A DNA stretch of 64,000 nucleotides from Zavarzinia marina. Lineage in GTDB: Bacteria > Pseudomonadota > Alphaproteobacteria > Zavarziniales > Zavarziniaceae. The DNA lies in contig NZ_JAKGSB010000001.1 of NCBI RefSeq assembly GCF_021568905.1, positions 124,001 to 188,000 on the forward strand. The letters run 5' to 3'. Under the pieces are notes generated by a model that saw only the letters and a list, made by a program, of their open reading frames with translations, did not search any database and was not told the DNA's origin. The translations under genes and the position numbers were made by a program. This document shows, in pieces, positions 33,979-42,748 of the stretch; the stretch's first letter is position 1, and every line of letters starts with the position of its first letter.

Positions 33979-36900
33979 ATGTCGAATGCCTATCACGACC
34001 TCGGCGCGAGCGATTTTACGCAGGATTGGACTGCCACGAGCCAGATCTCGACCAATGACGACTGGTCGGGCGTGGCCAGCATCATCGGTTATCTCGGCGA
34101 CATCAGCTCCAGCTCGACGACCAACGTCGATCCGCGCACGTTGACCGGCGCCGATCTCGGCGCCGTCGACGTCATCGCCAATCAGAACAGCACCACGATC
34201 AGCAACGGTGGCGTCGCCGAGTTCGAGATCACCAATCCCGCCGTCGCGCTCCAGGGCTCGGGCACGGCCGACGCGCCGTCGCTGGTCCTCTTCCTCGACG
34301 CCACCGGGCGCGAGAACGTCCGCGTGCAGTTCAACGCGATCGACCTCGACGGCTCGGGCGACGACGCGGCCCAGCAGATCAACGTCCAGTATCGCATCGG
34401 GGAGAGCGGCGACTGGACCAACGTCGACGGCGGCTATGCGGCGGATGTGACCACGGCGAATGCCTCGGGCCAGACCACGGCCTTCGACGTCACCCTGCCG
34501 GCGGCGGCCAACGGCGAGGCGCAGATCCAGGTCCGCATCATGACCACCAACGCCGGCGGCAGCGACGAATGGGTCGGCATCGACGACATCAGCGTCTCCA
34601 GCGCGGCGGCGGGTGCCAGCGGTACCGGCGTCTCGATCGCGAATGCCGCCGTGACCGAAGGCGACGCGGGCACCAAGGTGCTCGAATTCACCGTCACCCG
34701 GACCGACAACACGGGCGACTTCACCGTCGATTACGCCACCGCTGACGACAGCGCGGCCGCGGGCGGCGACTATGTCGCCGCGTCGGGCACCCTGACCTTC
34801 GTGGCGGGCGGCGACCTGACCAAGACCGTCTCGGTCACCATCAACGGCGATGCCGACGTCGAGACCGACGAGACCTTCACGGTCGAGCTGAGCAACCTTC
34901 AGGAAACCTCGGGCACGGCCTCGATCACCGACGGCTCGGCGACGGGCACCATCACCAACGACGATTTCGTCATCACCAATATCTCGGCGATCCAGGGCGC
35001 CGGCGACGCCAGCGACCTGGACGGCCAGACCGTCACCGTCGAAGCGATCGTGGTCGGCGACTTCCAGAACGGCGATGCCGACGACAGCCGCAACCTGAAC
35101 GGTTTCTACCTGCAGGAAGAAGCGGGCGACTGGGACCTGGACGCCCTGACCTCCGAAGGCATCTTCGTCTTCGGCGGCGGCACCGACGTCCAGATCGGCG
35201 ACCGCGTCCGGGTCACCGGCACGGTCGACGAATATTTCGGCCAGACCCAGCTCAACGCCAGCGCCGTCACGGTGGTCGAGGCGGGCGCGGTCGCCGACGT
35301 GAACACCATGGCGCAGGAAATCACGCTTCCCGCCGCCGATGTCACCGTCAACCAGGACGGCGACTATCAGCCGGACCTCGAAGCCTATGAGGGCATGCTG
35401 GTCCGCTTCTCCGACGCGCTGACCATCACCGAACAGTTCAATCTCGACCGCTTCAACGAGATCAAGCTCGTTCAGGGCGACCGCCCGGCCCAGTTCGTCC
35501 AGGACAATGCCCCGGACCAGGCCGGCTATCAGGCCCATCTGGAAGAGGTCGGCAGCCGCACCATCACCTATGACGACGGCCTGAACGTCCAGAACGCGGC
35601 GGTCGAGAACCTCGACGGTTTCGCCGGCTACGACACGGCGACCGCGCCGCGCATGGGCGACACGATCACCGACCTGACCGGCGTCCTCGACTATCAGTGG
35701 GCCGGCAATTCCTCCAGCGGCTCCACCTGGCGCGTGCGCGCGGTCGAGGACGGCGCCAATGAATTCGTCACCACCACCCCGCGCGAAGCGGAACCGGCCG
35801 ACGTCGGCGGCACGCTGTCGGTCTGCAGCCTCAACGTGCTCAACTATTTCGCCACGCTCGACGACGGTTCCCTGATCGCCAACGGCAACGAGCCGCGCGG
35901 CGCCAACACCAGCGCGGAATTCGATCGCCAGACCGAGAAACTGGTGACCGTGCTGCAGACCATCGACGCCGATCTGTTCAGCCTGGTCGAGCTCGAGAAC
36001 GATTTCCTGGCGGGCTCGCCGGGCAATTCGCTCGAATATCTGTGCGATCAGCTCAATGCCGCGCTCGGCGCCGACATCTACGACTGGGTCGATCCGGGCA
36101 TGCAGTTCGTCGGCGGTGACGCCATCGCGCCGGGTTTCCTCTACAAGACGACCACGCTGGCGCTTTCGGTGGGCACCACGGTCGAGACCCTGAGCGATGC
36201 CGATCTCGCCGGCCTCGGCCTCGACGGCCTGCTGACCACGAGCACGGTCGGCTCGCTCTTCGATGCGGCGAACACCAGCCGCTATTCCCTGGCGGCGACC
36301 TTCACCGAGCTTTCGACGGGCGGTGAATTCACGGCGATCGCCAATCACCTGAAGTCGAAGAGCGGCACGGGCACCGGCGCCGACGCCGACCAGCTGGACG
36401 GCCAGGGCAATTGGCAGCAGCAGCGCGAACTCGCGGCCGAAGCCCTCGCCGCCTGGGCCGCCTCCAAGCCGACGGGCACCACCGACGACGACATCCTGCT
36501 GGCGGGCGACTTCAACGCCTACTTCAAGGAAGACGCGATCGGCGTGCTCGAGACCGCCGGCTTCGACAATCTCCAGGCGACGCTGACCCTGGATGCCTAT
36601 TCCTACGTCTTCGACGGCCAGACCGGATCGCTCGACTACATCTTCGCGAACGATACGCTCGGCGCGCAGATCACCGGCCTGACCGAATGGCACATCAATT
36701 CCGACGAAGCGGATGCGATCGACTACAACCTCGACTACAGCCGCGACCCCGGCTACTTCGACGGCACGGTGCCGGTCCGGGTGTCGGACCACGACCCGCT
36801 CCTGATCGGCATCAATCTCTACGAGTATGAGACGCCGACGGGTGGCGACGACGAGATCATCGCCAATGCCGACGACAATGCCATCGACGGCGGCGACGGC

Positions 36901-37824
36901 GACGACACGATCGACGGCGGCGACGGCAACGACACGCTGACCGGCGGCGCCGGCGACGACATGCTGAGCGGCGGCGAGGGCGACGACGTCTTCATGGTCA
37001 GCGCCACGCTGCCGGTCCGGGACGGCCGCGACACCTATGACGGCGGCGACGGTATCGACACCCTCGACTGCAGCAGCTGGACGACCCGTGTCCACATCAG
37101 CCTCGGCGACGGCAAGCAGGGCATCGACAAGATCATCGGCGTCGAGAATGCCGTGGGCGGTTCCGCCAAGGATACGCTGCGCGGCAGCAGTGACGCCAAT
37201 TCGCTGGTCGGCAACGACGGCGACGATCTGCTGGTCGGCTTCGACGGCGACGACAAACTCGACGGCGGTCTCGGCAACGACCGGCTGGACGGCCGCGAGG
37301 GCAACGACACCCTCGACGGCGGCGACGGCGACGATCGCTTCTACGGGGCGCAGGGCGACGACACCATGGAAGGCGGTGCCGGCGAGGATCTGATGATCGG
37401 TGGTGCCGGCAACGACGTCATGAACGGCGGTGCCGATGCCGACCGGATCGAGGGCCGCGGCGGCGACGACGTCATCGACGGCGGCGCGGGCGCCGACCTG
37501 CTGATCGGCGGTGCCGGTGTGGACGGCTTCCTGTTCACCGACTTCGACAGCATCGACATCGTCGCCGACTTCCAGACCGGCCGCACCGTGAAGGACGCGA
37601 TCCTGCTCGACTCCTCCGCCTTCACCGATTTCGGCGGCACGACGATCCAGGATCTCTTCGACGACGGCTATCTGAACGTGGTCGAAGACGGCGGGTCGAC
37701 CCTGCTGCAGGCCGATCTCGACGGCGGCGGCGACGGTTTCGCCACCTTCGCCTCGCTGACCGGCGCCTATGAGGCCGAGATCCTGATGGCGCAGATGCAG
37801 TTGACCGACATGATGGTCGCCTGA
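33979..37824 (+). CDS. Secreted ExeM/NucH-type nuclease with Calx-beta domain and RTX repeats
   Basis: This 1281-residue acidic protein lacks a signal peptide. An N-terminal beta domain (1-214) is followed by a Calx-beta domain (about 215-330; VTEGDAGTKVLEFTVTRT, DETFTVELSN). An OB-like region of NucH/ExeM nucleases (about 331-600) and an endonuclease/exonuclease/phosphatase domain (about 610-950) come next. The latter has SLNVLNYF, LVELEND, GDFNAYF and the catalytic SDHDP. RTX nonapeptides (GGDGDDxI/L, about residues 955-1180) bind Ca2+, and an unstructured end fits type I secretion. It should be an extracellular DNase, possibly releasing phosphate or nucleosides. No secretion genes adjoin it. 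Confidence 0.93.
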   Translation: MSNAYHDLGASDFTQDWTATSQISTNDDWSGVASIIGYLGDISSSSTTNVDPRTLTGADLGAVDVIANQNSTTISNGGVAEFEITNPAVALQGSGTADAPSLVLFLDATGRENVRVQFNAIDLDGSGDDAAQQINVQYRIGESGDWTNVDGGYAADVTTANASGQTTAFDVTLPAAANGEAQIQVRIMTTNAGGSDEWVGIDDISVSSAAAGASGTGVSIANAAVTEGDAGTKVLEFTVTRTDNTGDFTVDYATADDSAAAGGDYVAASGTLTFVAGGDLTKTVSVTINGDADVETDETFTVELSNLQETSGTASITDGSATGTITNDDFVITNISAIQGAGDASDLDGQTVTVEAIVVGDFQNGDADDSRNLNGFYLQEEAGDWDLDALTSEGIFVFGGGTDVQIGDRVRVTGTVDEYFGQTQLNASAVTVVEAGAVADVNTMAQEITLPAADVTVNQDGDYQPDLEAYEGMLVRFSDALTITEQFNLDRFNEIKLVQGDRPAQFVQDNAPDQAGYQAHLEEVGSRTITYDDGLNVQNAAVENLDGFAGYDTATAPRMGDTITDLTGVLDYQWAGNSSSGSTWRVRAVEDGANEFVTTTPREAEPADVGGTLSVCSLNVLNYFATLDDGSLIANGNEPRGANTSAEFDRQTEKLVTVLQTIDADLFSLVELENDFLAGSPGNSLEYLCDQLNAALGADIYDWVDPGMQFVGGDAIAPGFLYKTTTLALSVGTTVETLSDADLAGLGLDGLLTTSTVGSLFDAANTSRYSLAATFTELSTGGEFTAIANHLKSKSGTGTGADADQLDGQGNWQQQRELAAEALAAWAASKPTGTTDDDILLAGDFNAYFKEDAIGVLETAGFDNLQATLTLDAYSYVFDGQTGSLDYIFANDTLGAQITGLTEWHINSDEADAIDYNLDYSRDPGYFDGTVPVRVSDHDPLLIGINLYEYETPTGGDDEIIANADDNAIDGGDGDDTIDGGDGNDTLTGGAGDDMLSGGEGDDVFMVSATLPVRDGRDTYDGGDGIDTLDCSSWTTRVHISLGDGKQGIDKIIGVENAVGGSAKDTLRGSSDANSLVGNDGDDLLVGFDGDDKLDGGLGNDRLDGREGNDTLDGGDGDDRFYGAQGDDTMEGGAGEDLMIGGAGNDVMNGGADADRIEGRGGDDVIDGGAGADLLIGGAGVDGFLFTDFDSIDIVADFQTGRTVKDAILLDSSAFTDFGGTTIQDLFDDGYLNVVEDGGSTLLQADLDGGGDGFATFASLTGAYEAEILMAQMQLTDMMVA

Positions 37825-37836
37825 TCCGCCGCGATC

Positions 37837-37864
37837 GCCCGATCCATCACGCCCGATCCATCAC
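37837..37864 (+). repeat. 14-bp tandem duplication after the RTX gene
   Basis: GCCCGATCCATCAC occurs twice, back to back (37837-37850 and 37851-37864), just downstream of the nuclease stop codon. It is probably a simple duplication with no assigned role. Confidence 0.7.
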
Positions 37865-37875
37865 GATCGTCCCGG

Positions 37876-37917
37876 GGCGCCGCCACACCGCGCGAGCAGG
37901 TGGCGGCGCCTCGCGTT
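37876..37917 (+). terminator. Terminator after the RTX nuclease
   Basis: GGCGCCGCCAC (37876-37886), a 13-base loop and GTGGCGGCGCC (37900-37910) form a perfect 11-bp stem, followed by TCGCGTTT. The stem is strong and the T-tail weak. Confidence 0.65.
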
Positions 37918-38026
37918 TCGGCGTCTAGGCCAATTTTGCGCGCCGCGCCGCTTCGTCCCGGCAGAAATTGCCGCCGCGGCACGGGGGCACGGGGCGAGGG
38001 GCGCGGAAACCGGCGCTTTCGCCACT

Positions 38027-38042
38027 TGGCCCGGGCATTGCA
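38027..38042 (+). promoter_or_regulatory. Sigma-54 promoter of flgE
   Basis: TGGCCCG (38027-38033), four bases and TTGCA (38038-38042) match the sigma-54 consensus TGGCACG-N4-TTGCW at all but one position. Transcription would start near 38053, about 45 nt before the flgE ATG. Class II/III flagellar genes of Alphaproteobacteria often use sigma-54. Confidence 0.8.
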
Positions 38043-38098
38043 TTTCCTCTCGCGAACGCGATCGGTGGGCCGGTCGCACCGGATCGAGAGGGAATGCC

Positions 38099-39343
38099 AT
38101 GTCGTTCGTCGGCTATTTCAGTACGGCGCTTTCGGGCCTCAACGCCCAGTCCCAGGCGCTTGGGGCGATCTCCACCAACATCGCCAATTCGACCACCACG
38201 GGCTATCGCAAGGTCGAGACCAATTTCGAGGCCCTGGTGACCGAGGCGACGGCCGACGTCTATCATTCGGGCGGTGTCATCGCCTCGCCGATCTACCGCA
38301 ACACCCTGGCGGGCACGACCGAGAGCACGGGCATCACCACCAATATGGCGATCGCGGGCAACGGCTTCTTCGTCACCTCCAAGGCGACGGACGTGAACGG
38401 CTCCGTCGTTTCCTTCGAGGACCTGCCCTATTACACCCGCGCCGGCGACTTCGAGGTGGACGGCAATGGTTACCTGGTGAACGGCAGCGGCTATTACGCC
38501 CAGGGCTTCACCGTCGACCCCAATACCGGCCGCGCCACCGGCGCGCTGGACGAGATCCGCGTCGGCACCCAGGTCCTGGCGCCCTCCGCCTCGGCCTCCG
38601 TGACCTATCGCGCCGACCTGCCGGCGGACGCGGCGGCCGGCGCCCAGCCGGTCAATTCGGTCGACGTCTTCGACAGCCTCGGCGCCTCCCACGCCCTCGA
38701 GCTGACCTGGACCAAGACCGGCGACAATGCATGGAACCTCGACATCGCGGCGCCCGACGATACCGACGGCACCACGACCTCGCAGACCTATGCCGTCACC
38801 TTCGACGGCAACGGCAAGCTGGCGAGCGTCAGCCCGTCCCCGGTCGCGATCAATGTGACCTTCCCCGGCGCCTCCGCCCAGACGATCACGGTCGATCTCG
38901 GCGCCGTCGGTTCCGCCGACGCCGTCACCCAATATGCCGGCACCTCGATCGATCTCGGCAATCTGGAAGCGGACGGCTATGGCGCCGGCGGCTTCAAGAG
39001 CCTGACCATCGACGGTCAGGGCTATGTCACCGTGAACTACGACAACGGCGAGAGCGTGGTGGCCTATCAGATCGCCCTGGCGCGCTTCAACGCGGCCCAG
39101 AACCTGCAGTCCGAGGACGGCCAGGCCTTCACCGAGACCGCCTATTCGGGTGCCGCCCTGATCGGCAAGCCCGGCGAATCCGGTCTCGGCTCCCTGATCG
39201 GTTCGGCGGTCGAATCCTCCAACGTCGACGTCGGCGAGGAGTTCACCAGCCTGATCACCACCCAGCGCGCCTATTCGGCCAATGCCAAGGTGCTGACCAC
39301 CGTCGACGAGATGCTTCAGGAAATCCTGAACGTGAAGCGCTGA
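38099..39343 (+). CDS. flgE: Flagellar hook protein FlgE
   Basis: The 414-residue protein forms the hook. It starts with the flagellar rod/hook motif FSTALSGLNAQSQALGAISTNIANSTTTGYRKVET. The body has FVTS, TRAGDFEVDGNGYLVNGSGYYAQGF and the central D-domain sequence VNSVDVFDSLGASHALELTW. The C-terminus has SGLGSLIGSAVESSNVDVGEEF and the coiled RAYSANAKVLTTVDEMLQEILNVKR. It is exported by the flagellar type III machinery. It is preceded by the promoter at 38027 and followed after 30 bp by flgK. Confidence 0.95.
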   Translation: MSFVGYFSTALSGLNAQSQALGAISTNIANSTTTGYRKVETNFEALVTEATADVYHSGGVIASPIYRNTLAGTTESTGITTNMAIAGNGFFVTSKATDVNGSVVSFEDLPYYTRAGDFEVDGNGYLVNGSGYYAQGFTVDPNTGRATGALDEIRVGTQVLAPSASASVTYRADLPADAAAGAQPVNSVDVFDSLGASHALELTWTKTGDNAWNLDIAAPDDTDGTTTSQTYAVTFDGNGKLASVSPSPVAINVTFPGASAQTITVDLGAVGSADAVTQYAGTSIDLGNLEADGYGAGGFKSLTIDGQGYVTVNYDNGESVVAYQIALARFNAAQNLQSEDGQAFTETAYSGAALIGKPGESGLGSLIGSAVESSNVDVGEEFTSLITTQRAYSANAKVLTTVDEMLQEILNVKR

Positions 39344-39373
39344 CGTGGCCATTGACCGCAAAGGAGACGTGAC

Positions 39374-40732
39374 ATGAGCCTGAACGGTGCCATGAATGTC
39401 GCCCTGACCGGCCTGCTCGCCCATCAATCGGCGCTGCAGGTGGTGGGCGGCAACGTCTCCAACGCGACCAATCCGAACTATACCCGCAAGACCCAGGAAA
39501 CGACGGCGACGGCGGGCGGCGTTCTGGTCACCGCCGTGGAACGCGCCACGGATCAGGCGCTGGCCAAGGACCTGCTGGCCTATTCGTCGCTGGCCGGGGA
39601 AACCGGGGTCCAGTCCAAATATCTCGACAAGCTCTCGACCCTGGTCGGCGGCAGCGACGGCAGCGCGCGCCTGGCGACGGCGGCGGAGGATTTCGCGACC
39701 GCCTGGACCGTGCTCCAGGCGACGCCCGACAGTTCGACCGCCCAGGCCGACGTCATCGCCAAGGCCGATGCCTTCGCGGCGGCGGTGAACGCCCTGGTCG
39801 CCGGCATCGATTCCGTCGATCGGGAAGTCCAGTCGGCGACGGCCGATACGGTGGACGAGATCAACGGCCTGCTGACCAAGATCGACCGCCTGAACGACCA
39901 GATTTCGGCCGGCAACGGCGCCGCCGCCAATACCCTCGACCTGCAGGACGAGCGCGACGCGGCGGTGCGCGACCTGTCGGCCCTGGTCGACGTCAAGACC
40001 ATCGCCCGCTCGGACGGCGGCCTTGCCGTCTTCACCACGAGCGGCCTGACCCTGGTCGATCAATCCGCGGTCCAGCTCGCCTATGACGGTACCGACGTCA
40101 CGAGGGCCGGCGACGCCAGTTCCCTGAACGGCGTGTTCCGGGCCGGCGAGTTGGCGGGCCTTCTGGCGCTTCGCGAACCCGGGCCCAGCGCCGAGGCGGG
40201 CACCGGCACCATCGCGGGGCTGCGCGATCAGGTGACCGCGCTCGCCGCGATGTTCACCGACACCTCGCCCGGCACCTTCGCCGCCGCCTATGACGGCGCC
40301 GCGACCGGGACCGGGGAGCTGGCGGACAGTTTCTTCGTCATGACCGGCTCAACCCTGTCGGTGAACCCGGCGCTGCTGGACGGCAGCGCCCGCCTGAAGC
40401 AGGCGGCGGTCAACGACGTGCAGACCGCGCTCGAAGCGGGCAGCCGCAGCCTCGCCATCGGCGGCCTGACGGTCAGCGGCAAGGATTACGCCGGTCTCGC
40501 CGGCGCCATCACCACCAGCCTGACGGCCGAAGCCGGCACCGTCCGCGACAAGGCGGAACTGGCCGAAGCCACCAGGACCGAGGCGCTGACCCGCTTCGAA
40601 TCCGCCGTCGGCATCAACATGGATACCGAACTCGCCAATCTCCAGGTGTTGCAGAACGCATACGCCGCCTCGGCCAAGGTCATGCAGGCGGTGAACCAGC
40701 TCTACAACGACCTCTTCGCCATCATGGGGTAA
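39374..40732 (+). CDS. flgK: Hook-associated protein 1 FlgK
   Basis: The 452-residue protein links hook and filament. The N-terminus LTGLLAHQSALQVVGGNVSNATNPNYTRKTQET is the FlgK/rod-type motif, and the C-terminal coil ends FESAVGINMDTELANLQVLQNAYAASAKVMQAVNQLYNDLFAI. The middle domain is short relative to enterobacterial FlgK. The ribosome site is AAGGAGACGTGAC. flgL follows after 6 bp. Confidence 0.94.
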   Translation: MSLNGAMNVALTGLLAHQSALQVVGGNVSNATNPNYTRKTQETTATAGGVLVTAVERATDQALAKDLLAYSSLAGETGVQSKYLDKLSTLVGGSDGSARLATAAEDFATAWTVLQATPDSSTAQADVIAKADAFAAAVNALVAGIDSVDREVQSATADTVDEINGLLTKIDRLNDQISAGNGAAANTLDLQDERDAAVRDLSALVDVKTIARSDGGLAVFTTSGLTLVDQSAVQLAYDGTDVTRAGDASSLNGVFRAGELAGLLALREPGPSAEAGTGTIAGLRDQVTALAAMFTDTSPGTFAAAYDGAATGTGELADSFFVMTGSTLSVNPALLDGSARLKQAAVNDVQTALEAGSRSLAIGGLTVSGKDYAGLAGAITTSLTAEAGTVRDKAELAEATRTEALTRFESAVGINMDTELANLQVLQNAYAASAKVMQAVNQLYNDLFAIMG

Positions 40733-40738
40733 GCGGCC

Positions 40739-41725
40739 ATGCTCTCCGTATCGACCTACGCCAGCCAGCTCTCGACCCAGACCAACATCCAGCGCAATCA
40801 GCAGGAATTCGACCGGCTGGCGCGCCAGGTGGCGACCGGCGTGAAATCCGAGGATCTGTCGGACTACGGCGCCGTCGACGCCAGGCGCATCCTCAACGCG
40901 CGCCAGGAAGTCCAGCGCCTCGAAGGCTACAACAAGGCGATCGACATCGTGACGCCCCGCCTCAAGGCCTATGACCTGCAACTGACGCGGATGGACGACA
41001 TCGCCAAGCTGATGTCGAACACCCTGAGCACGCAGGACGCCTATGACGGGACCGAGCAGGCGGGCCTCGCCACCCTGATCGACAATGTGATGAACGACCT
41101 GACCTCGCTCCTGAACGAGCAGATCGATGGCCGCCATCTCTGGGCCGGCGCGAATTACGACACGGTGCCGGTCGCCGATATCGCCTCCCTGCCGACGCTG
41201 GCCACGGCCGCGCCCCTGACGGCGGCGACCGACCCGGACCTGCCGGACTATTACAATGCCGCCCCCGGCACCGATGCCAATGCCTGGGTCGAGGCCAGCT
41301 TCTCGCCCGAAACGGGCAAGACCGTGCGCTATGGCCAGGTGGCCTCGGCCCCCGCGATTCAGGAGCTGGTGCATGCGCTCCGCCTGGCGAAGAGCGGGCT
41401 GGAGGCGGCGGCCGCCGCCGGCGACGCGGAAGCCGCCCAGGCGGCCTATGCCGATTTCCGCCAGCAGGCATTGACCGCCTTCGGCAGCGCCCGCGACGGG
41501 CTGCAGGCGATGAGTGCCGCGGTCGGGGTCGATCTCGCCTCGGTGCAGGACAGCGCCGACGCCAATGCGGCGGCGATCAATCTCTTCGCCGACGAGGAAA
41601 GCGGCATCACCGCCGTCGATACGGCCGAGGCGGGCGTCATGCTGACGCGCATCCAGACCCAGCTCCAGGCGACCTATCAGGTCACGGCAAGCCTGACCCA
41701 GACCTCACTGGTGAATTATCTGTAG
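40739..41725 (+). CDS. flgL: Hook-associated protein 3 FlgL
   Basis: The 328-residue protein has the flagellin-like N-terminus STQTNIQRNQQEFDRLARQVATGVKSEDLSDYGAVDARRIL and a C-terminal coil (AEAGVMLTRIQTQLQATYQVTASLTQTSLVNYL). It connects the hook to the filament next to FlgK. It ends 15 bp before the stop of the convergent FlaG-like gene. Confidence 0.92.
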   Translation: MLSVSTYASQLSTQTNIQRNQQEFDRLARQVATGVKSEDLSDYGAVDARRILNARQEVQRLEGYNKAIDIVTPRLKAYDLQLTRMDDIAKLMSNTLSTQDAYDGTEQAGLATLIDNVMNDLTSLLNEQIDGRHLWAGANYDTVPVADIASLPTLATAAPLTAATDPDLPDYYNAAPGTDANAWVEASFSPETGKTVRYGQVASAPAIQELVHALRLAKSGLEAAAAAGDAEAAQAAYADFRQQALTAFGSARDGLQAMSAAVGVDLASVQDSADANAAAINLFADEESGITAVDTAEAGVMLTRIQTQLQATYQVTASLTQTSLVNYL

Positions 41726-41740
41726 GGATAGGATGCGGGC

Positions 41741-42220
41741 TCAGACCGTGATCTCGACCTGCTGAAACGGGGCGGGGGCGGGCGCCGCGCCGGCCTCGCC
41801 GGTCACGGTCGCGACGGCGGCCGTCTCCCTGTCGCCCGAAGGAGCCGGCGCATCGGCGGCGGTACCGCCCGCCGTGGCTTCCCCGGTCGACGCGGCGACC
41901 GTCTCGTCCTCGCCATCCAATCGCTGGGTCTGAACCCGGGCCTGCGCCTGCTGGCGCCGGTATTCGCGGACGACCTGTTCGCTCGGATATTGGGTGGTGA
42001 CCTCACCCTCGGCGTCGCGCACCTGCACCAGCACCATCTCGATGTCGCTGGCATAGACCACATGCGGGTTGAACAGCACGGCCGGGGCCGCCTGCACCGC
42101 CGTCACGGTCTGCGTCGGCACGCCCTGCACGGCGCTGGACGCGGCCTGCCCCCCAACCGGCACCACGGCGACGGAAGCTTGCGTATTCTGCACGGGGCTC
42201 GCGGCAGTGATGCCAAACAT
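41741..42220 (-). CDS. Putative FlaG-like flagellar-associated protein
   Basis: The 159-residue product starts at ATG 42220 with a low-complexity Ala/Val/Gln region. Its most structured part (about residues 49-88), NPHVVYASDIEMVLVQVRDA then EGEVTTQYPSEQVVREYRRQ, resembles the C-terminal core of FlaG (a short strand pair with EGEVxxQxPxE). The tail is Ala-, Gly- and Pro-rich and likely disordered. It lies between flgL and flagellin, which supports a filament-related role, but the similarity is short and the name tentative. Confidence 0.6.
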   Translation of the reverse strand: MFGITAASPVQNTQASVAVVPVGGQAASSAVQGVPTQTVTAVQAAPAVLFNPHVVYASDIEMVLVQVRDAEGEVTTQYPSEQVVREYRRQQAQARVQTQRLDGEDETVAASTGEATAGGTAADAPAPSGDRETAAVATVTGEAGAAPAPAPFQQVEITV

Positions 42221-42502
42221 GGGCACGGTCCAAGGGTGCGGTAACAGGAATGCCGTACCGTCTTCGCATCCATGGTGACCGGCATCGAAGTGGTCATCGT
42301 CCATGGCGGGGCGTCGTCGGGCCGACGTCTCGTGCGGGACGAAGTGACTGGCCTTGCCGTCGGGGGCGCCGCGCCGCCCAGAGGCCGGTGGGACCCCGAG
42401 ACTGACACGGCAAGAGTTCGGCAACGACTTCGGCCGCTTTGCCCACACTTGGAGGCGAATGCACCCAAAGCTTCGCCACACCTAAGCGAAAATTCTAATT
42501 TG

Positions 42503-42539
42503 GGGTTAATGCAAGTCAAGGGACAGAAAGGGTTAATGC
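42503..42539 (+). promoter_or_regulatory. Direct repeats GGGTTAATGC upstream of flagellin
   Basis: Two exact copies of GGGTTAATGC start 27 bases apart (42503 and 42530), about 130-170 bp upstream of the sigma-54 promoter. That is the usual distance for enhancer-type activator sites. The binding protein is unknown. Confidence 0.45.
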
Positions 42540-42671
42540 CGCCCGCACTGCAAGAAATGCTCGGTTCCCCTGGCAAAAAATGCCGGGTCGCATGTGCCCG
42601 GCGCGCGCCGAGTGTTTCGTGATGGGGCAAATAATCCAGTAAAAACAATAGCTTGAATGTTTTTCGAAACT

Positions 42672-42687
42672 TGGCACGGGGCTTGAA
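42672..42687 (+). promoter_or_regulatory. Sigma-54 promoter of the flagellin gene
   Basis: TGGCACG (42672-42678), N4 and TTGAA (42683-42687) match the consensus TGGCACG-N4-TTGCW except one base in the -12 element. The predicted start near 42699 gives a leader of about 50 nt before the flagellin ATG. Confidence 0.75.
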
Positions 42688-42748
42688 ATCCATCTGGCGA
42701 ACCGCTGCGACAGAACGTGGCGGCCACCGACCAGAAAGGACTTGAACC

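Larger units (their letters stand above)
42221..42748. other. 528-bp AT-richer regulatory region upstream of flagellin
   Basis: This gap between the FlaG-like gene and flagellin is the longest in the window without a gene. Its second half (about 42480-42700) is clearly AT-richer than its surroundings. It contains two direct GGGTTAATGC repeats (42503-42512 and 42530-42539) and the sigma-54 promoter at 42672. It could hold activator binding sites and promoters in both directions. Confidence 0.6.

Noticed and set aside
32812-37095. A 1427-residue minus-strand open frame covering most of the RTX nuclease gene
   Set aside because: It is the in-frame upstream extension of the MoxR gene across the antisense strand of a GC-rich repeat gene. 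Only the part from 33669 down encodes a recognisable protein; the rest has low-complexity composition typical of shadow frames.
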